A stretch of DNA of 64,000 bases from Gammaproteobacteria bacterium (GTDB lineage: Bacteria; Pseudomonadota; Gammaproteobacteria; Competibacterales; Competibacteraceae): the NCBI GenBank assembly GCA_024235035.1, contig JACKNE010000008.1, positions 1 to 64,000 on the forward strand, read 5' to 3'. A program made the position numbers and the translations under genes. Positions 26,262-34,522 of the stretch are shown one piece after another. The notes below the pieces were generated by a model, which searched no databases, had not been told where the DNA came from, and saw only the letters and a program-made list of their open reading frames with translations. Numbering within the stretch: position 1 is the first letter of the stretch; every line of letters starts with the position of its first letter.

Positions 26262-27173
26262 CTAGATCAGACCATCCGCCAAGGCATTCAGTTGCGCCAC
26301 GGCTTGTTCGAGGTCGCTATATTGGAAAAGATAACAATCACAGGAATCAATCAGGCCAGCGACGGTTTCAAACCCGCGCAGACCAATCAATTCATAATTG
26401 AAGGAGTTACCCGCTAGTTTGAGAAAGGCGCGCGCCTTATCCAAAGGTCTTAGAAGCGGCGCAGCGGCGGGTTGGTAATCCGGAAACACGACCCAGCAAG
26501 CTTTAGCGGTCTTCAGCGAGTTTTCAATACTATTCACTGGTGGCCGCACATGGCAAACCGTACCCTTGCGGGTCTTAGGAAATGCCGGCCCCATCACCGC
26601 TGCTGGCGCGAACTGGCGAATCACTGAAATAGATTCATTTTTAAGAGCGATGAGACGGGGGAACGGCGCTATATGCAAATCACTCGGACGAATCAAGGCA
26701 AACTCATCCGAGAGAAACCGCCATCCACGATAGGTCAACGCCGTGCAAAGCGTACTTTTGCCGGAACCTGGCCAAGCCGGCAACAGTATTGCCCGATCAT
26801 CTCTAGCGATAACCCCTGCATGTAACATGAGGTAATGATGCGCGTGCATCGCCACACACCAATTCAACCCCCATTCCAGAAACGGCAGGGCAGTATCACG
26901 AGGAAAGGGTTGAAAGGGAGTTTTGCCATCCAACCACAACTGAACCTGCGGTCGCCACCAGCGGCGCACTCCTCCACGAACTTGCAGATTGACACAAAAA
27001 TCAGTGAAACCCGCATCAAGAGCCAGCGGGTAAGCGGCATACAGCTGCCGTAGCAGAGGAGCGATTTCAGAAAGGTCTGTTTGTAAATTGAAGATGAAGG
27101 GGCCACTGCGAAATCGCAATCCACGCGCCAGATAGGTACATAGTTCAGCTTGCTCAAGACTGGCGAAATTCAC
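26262..27173 (-). CDS. HprK-related kinase A (HPr-rel-A system)
   Basis: A 303-residue protein whose C-terminal half resembles HPr kinase/phosphorylase: P-loop LPAWPGSGKSTLCTAL (about residues 135-150) and the following FLSDEFALI acidic strand. The N-terminal ~110 residues are unlike HprK. No HPr or PTS gene is nearby, so a role other than carbon control is likely. The GTG at 27173 overlaps the stop of the PqqD-like gene as GTGA; an in-frame TTG at 27179 also exists. I recall NCBI naming such proteins 'HprK-related kinase A' in clusters with a PqqD-like protein and a nucleotidyltransferase, exactly the set here. Confidence 0.8.
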   Translation of the reverse strand: MNFASLEQAELCTYLARGLRFRSGPFIFNLQTDLSEIAPLLRQLYAAYPLALDAGFTDFCVNLQVRGGVRRWWRPQVQLWLDGKTPFQPFPRDTALPFLEWGLNWCVAMHAHHYLMLHAGVIARDDRAILLPAWPGSGKSTLCTALTYRGWRFLSDEFALIRPSDLHIAPFPRLIALKNESISVIRQFAPAAVMGPAFPKTRKGTVCHVRPPVNSIENSLKTAKACWVVFPDYQPAAAPLLRPLDKARAFLKLAGNSFNYELIGLRGFETVAGLIDSCDCYLFQYSDLEQAVAQLNALADGLI

Positions 27174-27451
27174 AAGCAATCCGGCTCGATCAATCCCAGA
27201 TCATCAAGACTCGCCAGGAGCGTATCAAGATGTATGCGTGTATCTTCATCTGGGCAAAAATCATCGTAATGGTTGGTCAAGCACTGAATCAGGGTCGCTG
27301 CATTGAATGAGCGCTGTTGCAACAACTCGAACACGGTAACTGCCAGCTCGCTCAAATAATGGGTCTGGCCAGAAGCAGCATTGAAAACGATGAATTGATC
27401 ATCCCATCGTCGCCACCGCAAATTACAGGCTGGATTAATGCGCCAGAACAT
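27170..27451 (-). CDS. PqqD-family peptide chaperone (HPr-rel-A system)
   Basis: A 93-residue PqqD-like protein: FNAASGQTHYLSELAVTVFELLQQ and TLLASLDDLGLIEPDCL match the winged-helix recognition fold that binds precursor peptides of modified peptides (RiPPs) or proteins. It starts 6 nt after the stop of the Tat-signal protein gene and overlaps the kinase gene by 4 bp, so the three genes form a tight operon. By analogy with PqqD it should present a peptide to the kinase-like enzyme; this is inference. Confidence 0.82.
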   Translation of the reverse strand: MFWRINPACNLRWRRWDDQFIVFNAASGQTHYLSELAVTVFELLQQRSFNAATLIQCLTNHYDDFCPDEDTRIHLDTLLASLDDLGLIEPDCL

Positions 27452-27457
27452 CGACTA

Positions 27458-27937
27458 TTAGATGATAAAAGAGCTATAGCATGAGTCAGTCGCTGGCGCG
27501 CCAAGACCGCTACCTGCCGAAACCGGATTGCCATCATTATCGATATATACCAGTTGATAACCGCCTTGTGTCTGTGGTCTCAGGCTAGGAGAAGGACCAG
27601 GGGAGATAATAACCGGATTACCGGTGCTATCGTAGAAGGTGTTACCGCCATCAGCGCTCCATATATTCGTACCCTGATATCTATATCTTCTAAAGGTCTT
27701 CGCTTCACGCACCCATTCGTCATCCGAGTTAAAGTTTACAGCCACAGGAGGCGTTATAGTATCCCGGTTCACCAGACAGGTCGTAGAACTCGCTGCCGCC
27801 AACCTCCCATTTAACAAGGTCATCACCGCCGGCATAGCGATCGCCGCTCCCTTAACGAAGCGCCGCCGCCCTTGCACAGGCGCAGCATCCGCTACGGCTT
27901 CCACACGGGTCACCTGCTTATCATCACGCTCGGTCAT
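27458..27937 (-). CDS. Small Tat-signal protein, candidate substrate of the HPr-rel-A system
   Basis: A ~159-residue protein from the ATG at 27937 (MTERDDKQV); an upstream in-frame start at 27970 adds 11 residues. RRRFVKGAAIAMPAVMTLL (from about residue 24) has the twin-Arg, Phe and Lys pattern of a Tat signal followed by a short hydrophobic core and AAA-type cleavage site. The mature part is small, rich in Gly, Asn, Asp, Tyr and Pro, with Cys near both ends (TTCLVN and DSCYSSFII). No known domain. As first gene of the operon with the PqqD-like chaperone and kinase, it is a natural substrate candidate. Function not recognised. Confidence 0.65.
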   Translation of the reverse strand: MTERDDKQVTRVEAVADAAPVQGRRRFVKGAAIAMPAVMTLLNGRLAAASSTTCLVNRDTITPPVAVNFNSDDEWVREAKTFRRYRYQGTNIWSADGGNTFYDSTGNPVIISPGPSPSLRPQTQGGYQLVYIDNDGNPVSAGSGLGAPATDSCYSSFII

Positions 27938-28145
27938 CGTTCGGCTCCTAAAAACTTTGCACCGCTCCAAGACGGCAGATTAAAATTGATCATTAATGTA
28001 ATTATGCAATTAACATTCCAAAATAAATTAGATTTTTAATCAATTGTTATCTAAAAATTTTCAACAGGACATCAAAACAAGCCCAACATCCCAATTGTAA
28101 AATTTGGCATAATCCATATTGCTCTTCAGACCGGATTTTTCTGAC

Positions 28146-29225
28146 ATGCCTCTTTGCAACTTACCCGAGATTCTTGCTAATCCTAAATTATTACAAGAAG
28201 TTAGCCTATGCGACTGGGATCGTTTATTGCCTTGGGCGCGTCGGGTCGGGATAGTAGCGAAATTTTACACCTATCTCGAACAGCAGGGTCAAATCGACGG
28301 CATTCCACTGCAAGTTCAACCCCATCTCGAAGCGGCATCCATCATCGCCACTGAACACGAGCGCCGCATTCGTTGGGAATGCAACCGCATCCAACGCGCC
28401 TTATTCGATCTATCAGAGCTTGATTTTCCAGTGATTTTACTCAAGGGCGCCGCTTATGTGATGGCCAGTCTACCCTGCGCACATGGCCGTTTAGTGTCAG
28501 ATGTGGACATCATGGTTCCCAAATCGAACCTGACCACCCTCGAACAAATCCTGCAAAAGCACGGCTGGGAAAGTGTAAAAAATTCCGACTATGACCAACA
28601 CTATTATCGTCAGTGGATGCATGAACTGCCGCCCCTGCGTCATCGGCTGCGTGGAACCCTCCTTGACGTCCACCATGCCATCCTGCCGGAAACCAGCCGC
28701 CTGAAACCCGATCCAACCCTGCTGACCGCCGCCTCCCGTCCTCTACCGAACACGCCATTCCGGGTTTTTTGCCCCGCCGACATGGTGTTGCACAGCGCCG
28801 CCCACGCCTTCCAAGAAGAACTCGGCAACCCCCTGCGTGATCTCCTCGATCTACATGAGCTGCTTACTTATTTTAGTACACATGAACCGGATCTCTGGGA
28901 AATCCTGCCGCAACGCGCCCAGCAACTCCATTTGAGCCGCCCGTTGTTCTACGCGCTACGCTACACTCGACACATTCTCGACACTCCAGTGCCGGAAAGC
29001 GTCATTGAGGCGCTCAAAATGGCCGGCCCATCCTGGCCCATCCTCCGGATCATGGACCGACTCATCGAGCAAGTCGCCTTCACTGAACATCCACGTCACG
29101 CCGGGCCGGCCACCGCCCGTTGGTTGCTTTACATCCGTTCGCATTGGCTACGAATGCCGCCTTCATTGCTGGCCCGCCATCTCGGCTACAAAGCTTACCT
29201 GCGCTGGCGTCCCGCCTCGTCATGA
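28146..29225 (+). CDS. Uncharacterised nucleotidyltransferase family protein (HPr-rel-A system)
   Basis: A 359-residue protein of the NTP_transf_5-like group. The catalytic pattern is visible: LLKGAAYVM (substrate loop), GRLVSDVDIMV with paired Asp (~residue 120) and a third acidic residue in LLDVHHAILP. The C-terminal half is helical. The ATG at 28146 is used; an in-frame TTG at 28119 is possible and neither has a strong ribosome site. It is divergent from the Tat-protein/PqqD/kinase operon across a 208-bp AT-rich gap and completes the HPr-rel-A gene set. It could nucleotidylate the peptide or a partner. An IS element lies 5 bp after its stop. Confidence 0.75.
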   Translation: MPLCNLPEILANPKLLQEVSLCDWDRLLPWARRVGIVAKFYTYLEQQGQIDGIPLQVQPHLEAASIIATEHERRIRWECNRIQRALFDLSELDFPVILLKGAAYVMASLPCAHGRLVSDVDIMVPKSNLTTLEQILQKHGWESVKNSDYDQHYYRQWMHELPPLRHRLRGTLLDVHHAILPETSRLKPDPTLLTAASRPLPNTPFRVFCPADMVLHSAAHAFQEELGNPLRDLLDLHELLTYFSTHEPDLWEILPQRAQQLHLSRPLFYALRYTRHILDTPVPESVIEALKMAGPSWPILRIMDRLIEQVAFTEHPRHAGPATARWLLYIRSHWLRMPPSLLARHLGYKAYLRWRPASS

Positions 29226-29230
29226 CCTCA

Positions 29231-30094
29231 GAGCCTGTTCATGATCTTTTAACGTGGAATTGATTCAAGGAGTCCTCACAGAAGGAGGACACCGTGGAGA
29301 AGAAGTATCCGAGCGACATCAGCCGCGAAGTATTTGAAGAAAAAGTTCTGCCAGTGTTGAGACGGGCGAGGAAGCAAACGAAGCCGACAACCGTTGATTT
29401 GTATGATGTTTTCAACGGTATTTTGTATGTGCTGAAAAGTGGCTGCCAATGGCGAATGCTGCCATCTGACTTTCCGAAGTGGCGCACCTGCTATGACTAC
29501 TGGCAAAAATGGAGCGCCAAAGAAGACGGGAAACAAAGCCTCTTGGAAGAGGCCTTAAAAAAATGGGGTTGGCGACGTTCGACGCGGCCTTGGGCGGGAT
29601 GCGAAGACGACTTTTCTTATCGTTGACGCGCAAAGCGTCAAGAATACAGACACGGCGGAACAAAAAGGCTTTGACGGTGGCAAGCTTGTTTCCGGAATCA
29701 AACGGCACATCGGCGTAGATACAAACGGGCTGCCTCATGCCATTCACGTCACCACCGCCAATGTCACCGATCGGGCCGGAGCCTTGGCCATGTTTGCCGC
29801 CTGCAAAGGCAATTTAACACGCGTCATCAAAGTGTTGGCTGATGGCGGCTACACGGGTGAATCGTTCTCTTCCGGGACTTTATCTGCAATCGGCGCGTCT
29901 GTTGAAATCGCCAAACGCAGTGAGCTTCATCAGTTTGCCGTTATTCCAAAACGCTGGGTCGTCGAACGCGCTTTTGGCTGGCTCGAAAAATGTCGCAGGC
30001 TTTGGAAAAATTGCGAACGCAAACTCAACACCAGCCTTAACATGGTCGTTTTGGCTTTTCTTGCCCTGCTCCTCAAAAGATCATGAACAGGCTC
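29231..30094 (+). mobile_element. IS5-family insertion sequence, complete ends
   Basis: An 864-bp element bounded by perfect 20-bp inverted repeats: GAGCCTGTTCATGATCTTTT at 29231-29250 and its complement at 30075-30094. A 3-bp TCA direct repeat flanks it (29228-29230 and 30095-30097), as expected for IS1031/IS427-like members of the IS5 family. It encodes one DDE transposase split over two frames. Intact ends and target duplication suggest a fairly recent insertion. Confidence 0.92.
29294..30086 (+). CDS. IS5-family DDE transposase split in two frames at an A7 run
   Basis: The first part (29294-29626, GTG start after GAAGGAGG) carries the N-terminal domain with VLKSGCQWRMLPSDFPKW. At 29557-29563 lies a run of seven A. 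Continuing in the +1 frame from there gives KNGVGDVRRG...KTTFLIVDAQSVKNTD, GFDGGKLVSGIKRHIGVD, VLADGGYTGESF and VVERAFGWLEKCRRLWKNCER, i.e. the complete DDE core to the stop at 30086. A -1 shift leads to a wrong frame (29509-29718). So activity needs a +1/-2 shift or transcript slippage, or the copy is inactivated by one extra A. Confidence 0.85.
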
Positions 30095-30233
30095 TCAGAT
30101 TCCTACCCAATTTTGGGGGAGGAGCGTTGGGACAGAAAGGTGAACCACGCCCACGGCGGATGGTCAATCCTCGCTAGCCCCGTGGTTTTTTTCAACCACC
30201 GCCCTTTCCGTTAGCCCAATCCCCTCTGGGAGA

Positions 30234-31640
30234 ATGTTCATGCCACGACTGAAACAGCCGCTTTGGCTGGTCCCCGCCCTAGCCCTATTCTGGGCCACCT
30301 CGGTCCAGTCTGCTGAGTATCCCGACTTCATGACCCTGGTCGAAAAATACAGTCCAGCGGTGGTCAGCATCAACACCAAAGCAGAACCTAAGGAAAAGGA
30401 TCGGCCTTGGCGCAATCATCCACCGATTCCCGAGAACAGTCCGTTTTTCGACTATTTCAAGAAATTCTTCGATCAAATACCCAATCTGACCCCTCAACCA
30501 CGTTCTTCGGTCGGCTCCGGCTTCATTCTCTCCGCAGACGGCTATGTCGTGACCAACGCTCACGTCGTCGAAGACATGGACAGCATCATCGTCGGCCTAT
30601 CGGACCGCACGGAACTACCGGCTGAGGTGGTCGGCAAGGATGCCCGCAGCGACATCGCTCTGCTCAAAGTCAAAACCGACGCCTCGCTGCCGACAGTCAA
30701 AATCGGCGACATCGGTAAGGCCAAGGTTGGCCAATGGGTGCTAGCCATCGGTTCGCCCTTTGGCTTCGAACGCAGCGCAACCCAGGGCATCATCAGCGCC
30801 TTAGGCCGCAGCCTGCCCAAAGACAGCTATGTGCCCTTCATCCAAACCGATGCCGCCGTCAATCCCGGTAACTCCGGCGGCCCTCTGTTCAATCTCGACG
30901 GCGAGGTCATCGGCGTCAACTCACAAATCTACAGCCGTTCCGGCGGTTATCAGGGTCTATCCTTCGCGGTGCCCATCGATGTCGCCATGGAGGTCGTAAA
31001 CCAGCTCAAGGTCGGCGGTAAAGTCAGCCGCGGCTGGCTGGGCGTTATGATCCAAGAGGTCACTCCAGAACTAGCTCAGTCTTTCAGCCTCGATAAGCCA
31101 CGCGGCGCCCTGGTTGGCCAAGTCCTACCCGACAGCCCGGCACAATCCGCCGGAGTTCAAGTCGGAGACATCATCGTCGCTTTCAATGACCAACCGATCC
31201 AGCAATCCAGCGAACTGCCGCCGTTGGTAGGACGGATTCGCCCTGGTTCCAGCGTACCGCTGCTCCTGATCCGTGAAGGCAAGGAACAGACTCTCACCAT
31301 CAAGCTCGAAGAACTACCCGAGGACCCCAGTTCACAACTAGCTATTACACTACCCTCCAGTAATCGGCTGGGTCTGGTGGTCAGTGAACTGCCTGCCGAT
31401 CAGAAAAAGGATGGCGCTCAAGGCGTATGGGTCAAAGAGGTGAACGAAGGTCCCGCTGCCAGCGCTGGCATCCGGACCGGCGATATCATCGCTCGCCTGA
31501 ATAATGTCGAAATCACCGATCCAGCTCAGTTCGCTGAGCAGGTCAAGCAATTACCCACCGGTCGCCCAGTCCCGGCGCTGATCAAACGCGATAACGGCGC
31601 ACTATTCCTGGCGTTGACGGTTCCTGAGAAGGTAGAGTAG
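30234..31640 (+). CDS. mucD: Do-family periplasmic serine protease (DegP/MucD type)
   Basis: A 468-residue periplasmic protease-chaperone that degrades misfolded envelope proteins. Signal peptide ends near residue 27 (SVQSAEYP). Catalytic triad: His in VVTNAHVV (~108), Asp in ARSDIALL (~138), Ser in NPGNSGGPL (~212). Two PDZ domains follow (SRGWLGVMIQEVTPELA...; LGLVVSELP...). Size and lack of a long Q-linker fit MucD/DegQ-like members better than E. coli DegP. It starts 140 bp after the IS element and appears to have its own promoter region. Confidence 0.92.
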   Translation: MFMPRLKQPLWLVPALALFWATSVQSAEYPDFMTLVEKYSPAVVSINTKAEPKEKDRPWRNHPPIPENSPFFDYFKKFFDQIPNLTPQPRSSVGSGFILSADGYVVTNAHVVEDMDSIIVGLSDRTELPAEVVGKDARSDIALLKVKTDASLPTVKIGDIGKAKVGQWVLAIGSPFGFERSATQGIISALGRSLPKDSYVPFIQTDAAVNPGNSGGPLFNLDGEVIGVNSQIYSRSGGYQGLSFAVPIDVAMEVVNQLKVGGKVSRGWLGVMIQEVTPELAQSFSLDKPRGALVGQVLPDSPAQSAGVQVGDIIVAFNDQPIQQSSELPPLVGRIRPGSSVPLLLIREGKEQTLTIKLEELPEDPSSQLAITLPSSNRLGLVVSELPADQKKDGAQGVWVKEVNEGPAASAGIRTGDIIARLNNVEITDPAQFAEQVKQLPTGRPVPALIKRDNGALFLALTVPEKVE

Positions 31641-31726
31641 CGAGCATCCTCGCTCATGTTTTCCTGTGATCTATCTCATCACTGGGCAAGACATCCACGC
31701 AACCTGCCCAGCGCAAGACGCATCAC

Positions 31727-31765
31727 CGGTACAACTATGCCGGCGACAACGGTACAACTATGCCG
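31727..31765. repeat. Direct repeat pair upstream of acnB
   Basis: CGGTACAACTATGCCG occurs at 31727-31742 and 31750-31765 with a 23-bp period. A TATAAT lies 18 bp after the second copy (31783-31788), about 70 bp before the acnB start. It could be an operator for acnB control or a small tandem duplication. Confidence 0.45.
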
Positions 31766-31855
31766 TCGTCGCTGGTTGACGGTATAATTTTTTTATCAGA
31801 TTTCCCCCGCATCGCGGGCATTCACCGCAACCATACTATTAAAGGGGCTTTCTCC

Positions 31856-34447
31856 GTGCTCGACACCTATCGCCAACAAGCCGCCGAACGCGCCGCCATG
31901 GGCATCCCCGCGTTGCCACTAACCGCTCAACAGACCGCCGATCTGGTCGAACTGCTCAAGAACCCACCCAAAGGCGAAGAAAACTTCTTGCTCGAATTGA
32001 TCACCCACCGGGTGCCGGCAGGTGTCGATCAGGCGGCCTACGTCAAGGCGGCATTCCTGGCCGCAGTGGCCAAGCGCGAGGCTCGATCGCCGCTGATCTC
32101 CCAGGTGCGCGCCACCGAACTGTTAGGCACCATGCTAGGCGGCTACAACATTCAACCGCTGATCGACCTGCTGGATGACGCCGAATGCGCCCCAGCCGCC
32201 GCCAAGGCGCTGTCGCTCACCTTGCTGATGTTCGACTACCGGCATGGCGTCAAGGAAAAAGCTGACGCTGGCAACATCCACGCCCAACAAGTCATGCGCT
32301 CCTGGGCGGAGGCCGAGTGGTTCACCAGTCGCCCGAAAATGCCCGAGCAGGTGACGGTCACCGTCTTCAAGGTCTCCGGCGAAACGAACACCGACGACCT
32401 CTCCCCCGCTCCCGACGCCTGGAGTCGTCCCGATATCCCGTTGCATGCCTTGGCCATGCTGAAAATGGCTCGCCCCGGCATCGAACCCGACGAACCTGGC
32501 AAACTAGGCCCGCTGCAGAAGATCGAAGCGCTCAAGGCCAAAGGCCACCCAGTCGCCTATGTCGGCGATGTCGTCGGCACTGGTTCCAGCCGCAAATCCG
32601 CCACCAACTCGGTGCTGTGGTGGACCGGTGAAGACATCCCCTATGTCCCCAACAAGCGCTTTGGCGGCTACTGCCTGGGTGGCAAAATTGCGCCGATCTT
32701 CTTCAACACCCAAGAAGACGCCGGCGCGCTGCCAATTACCGATTGCGACGTCACCCAGATGAATATGGGGGATGTCATCGATATCTACCCCTATCAGGGC
32801 GTGGTCAAAAACCATGATACTGGCGCCGAACTGAGCCGCTTCAGCTTCAAATCTGCGGTGCTGCTGGACGAAGTCCAGGCTGGCGGACGCATCAACCTGA
32901 TCATCGGTCGCGGCCTGACGGATTGGGCGCGCGAAGTGCAGGGCTTGGAACCATCCAGCGTATTCTGCCGCCCGGTGCCAACGATAGATTCCGGCAAGGG
33001 TTTCACGCTAGCGCAGAAAATGGTTGGCAAAGCCTGTGGTGTGGTTGGCGTCCGCCCCGGTACCTACTGTGAGCCCAAGATGACCACGGTGGGTTCCCAG
33101 GATACCACCGGGCCAATGACCCGCGACGAATTGAAAGATTTGGCCTGCCTGGGCTTCTCAGCCGATCTGGTCATGCAATCATTCTGTCACACCGCCGCCT
33201 ATCCTAAGCCAGTCGATGTGCAGACTCACCACACCCTGCCCGACTTCATCTCCAGTCGCGGCGGCGTGGCGCTGCGCCCCGGCGATGGCATCATTCACAG
33301 TTGGCTAAACCGGATGTTGCTGCCAGATACGGTCGGCACCGGCGGCGATTCGCACACCCGTTTCCCCATTGGCATCAGCTTCCCCGCCGGCTCTGGCTTG
33401 GTAGCCTTCGCCGCCGCGACCGGCTCCATGCCGCTGGATATGCCAGAATCCGTACTGGTCCGCTTCAAGGGCCAATTACAACCGGGCATCACTCTACGCG
33501 ACCTAGTCAACGCCATTCCTTACGCAGCGATCCAGGCCGGCCTGCTGACCGTGGCGAAGGAAGGCAAGAAAAACATCTTCTCGGGCCGTATCCTCGAAAT
33601 CGAGGGCCTACCGGATCTGAAGGTGGAACAGGCTTTTGAATTGTCCGATGCTTCCGCCGAACGTTCGGCCGCCGGTTGCACAGTGCGCTTGAACAAGGAA
33701 CCGATCATCGAATATTTGAACAGCAATATCACCTTACTCAAGTGGATGATCGCCAATGGTTATCAGGACCCCAAGACCCTGGAGCGCCGGATCAAGGGGA
33801 TGGAAGAGTGGCTGGCGAATCCGACGCTGATGGAGCCGGATGCCGATGCCGAATACGCGGCGCTGATCGAGATCGACATTGACCAGATCAAGGAGCCGTT
33901 GCTGGCCTGCCCGAACGACCCGGACGACGTGAAAACTCTCGCCGATATCGCCGGTGACCAAATCGACGAGGTCTTCATCGGTTCTTGCATGACCAACATC
34001 GGTCATTATCGCGCGGCTGGCAAGGTGCTAAGCGGTCAGGCCAATATCCCAACCCGCTTATGGATTTCTCCACCGACCAAAATGGATGCCCATCAACTCA
34101 GTGAGGAGGGTTATTACGCCATCTACGGCGCGGCGGGTGCGCGGATGGAGATGCCCGGCTGTTCACTGTGCATGGGCAATCAAGCACGTGTGGCGGACGG
34201 CGCAACCGTGGTTTCGACCTCGACTCGCAACTTCCCTAACCGCCTAGGCAAAGGCGCCAACGTGTACTTGAGTTCGGCGGAGCTGGCGGCAGTCTGCGCG
34301 CTACTGGGCAAGATCCCGACCTTCGAAGAGTATATGAAGTACATGGGCGAAATCGGGACTAAGGGAGCTGAGATTTACCGTTATCTGAATTTCGACCAGG
34401 TGCCAGAATACCGTGAAGTCGCCGACAAAATAAAACTGGCGGCTTGA
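31856..34447 (+). CDS. acnB: Aconitate hydratase B
   Basis: TCA-cycle enzyme interconverting citrate and isocitrate through a [4Fe-4S] cluster. From GTG at 31856 (AAGGGG upstream) the protein has 863 residues, matching AcnB (~865) and its canonical start xLDTYRQQAAERAAMGIPALPL; the frame opens earlier at 31760 but the extra residues do not belong to the family. HEAT-like N-terminal domain, then swivel domain (SGETNTDDLSPAPDAWSRPD; GTGSSRKSATNS), and cluster ligands in FIGSCMTNIGHYR and GCSLCMGNQARV. It ends before a strong hairpin. Confidence 0.96.
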   Translation: MLDTYRQQAAERAAMGIPALPLTAQQTADLVELLKNPPKGEENFLLELITHRVPAGVDQAAYVKAAFLAAVAKREARSPLISQVRATELLGTMLGGYNIQPLIDLLDDAECAPAAAKALSLTLLMFDYRHGVKEKADAGNIHAQQVMRSWAEAEWFTSRPKMPEQVTVTVFKVSGETNTDDLSPAPDAWSRPDIPLHALAMLKMARPGIEPDEPGKLGPLQKIEALKAKGHPVAYVGDVVGTGSSRKSATNSVLWWTGEDIPYVPNKRFGGYCLGGKIAPIFFNTQEDAGALPITDCDVTQMNMGDVIDIYPYQGVVKNHDTGAELSRFSFKSAVLLDEVQAGGRINLIIGRGLTDWAREVQGLEPSSVFCRPVPTIDSGKGFTLAQKMVGKACGVVGVRPGTYCEPKMTTVGSQDTTGPMTRDELKDLACLGFSADLVMQSFCHTAAYPKPVDVQTHHTLPDFISSRGGVALRPGDGIIHSWLNRMLLPDTVGTGGDSHTRFPIGISFPAGSGLVAFAAATGSMPLDMPESVLVRFKGQLQPGITLRDLVNAIPYAAIQAGLLTVAKEGKKNIFSGRILEIEGLPDLKVEQAFELSDASAERSAAGCTVRLNKEPIIEYLNSNITLLKWMIANGYQDPKTLERRIKGMEEWLANPTLMEPDADAEYAALIEIDIDQIKEPLLACPNDPDDVKTLADIAGDQIDEVFIGSCMTNIGHYRAAGKVLSGQANIPTRLWISPPTKMDAHQLSEEGYYAIYGAAGARMEMPGCSLCMGNQARVADGATVVSTSTRNFPNRLGKGANVYLSSAELAAVCALLGKIPTFEEYMKYMGEIGTKGAEIYRYLNFDQVPEYREVADKIKLAA

Positions 34448-34469
34448 AGAAAAAATAGCAGTGTTTTCG

Positions 34470-34495
34470 CCTCTTTCCCGCTAAAGGGGAAGAGG
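34470..34495. terminator. Hairpin between convergent acnB and protease genes
   Basis: CCTCTTTCCC and GGGGAAGAGG pair in a 10-bp stem (one G-T) around GCTAAA. No long T-run follows, but its place between two convergent genes fits a shared terminator. It belongs to a class of CCTCT/AGAGG palindromes seen elsewhere in the window. Confidence 0.5.
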
Positions 34496-34522
34496 TTATC
34501 ACCGATTAGTTCGAATAGCTCT

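Noticed and set aside
29509..29718. Third-frame open frame inside the IS element
   Set aside because: This is the -1 frame at the A7 run and encodes no DDE motifs; the true continuation is in the +1 frame.
30182..30199. GTGGTT...AACCAC hairpin before the DegP-like gene
   Set aside because: Only six pairs, with the T-run inside the loop; not a convincing terminator.
31776..31788. TTGAC next to TATAAT upstream of acnB read as a full sigma-70 promoter
   Set aside because: The two elements are almost adjacent, so they cannot be a -35/-10 pair; only the -10 may be real.
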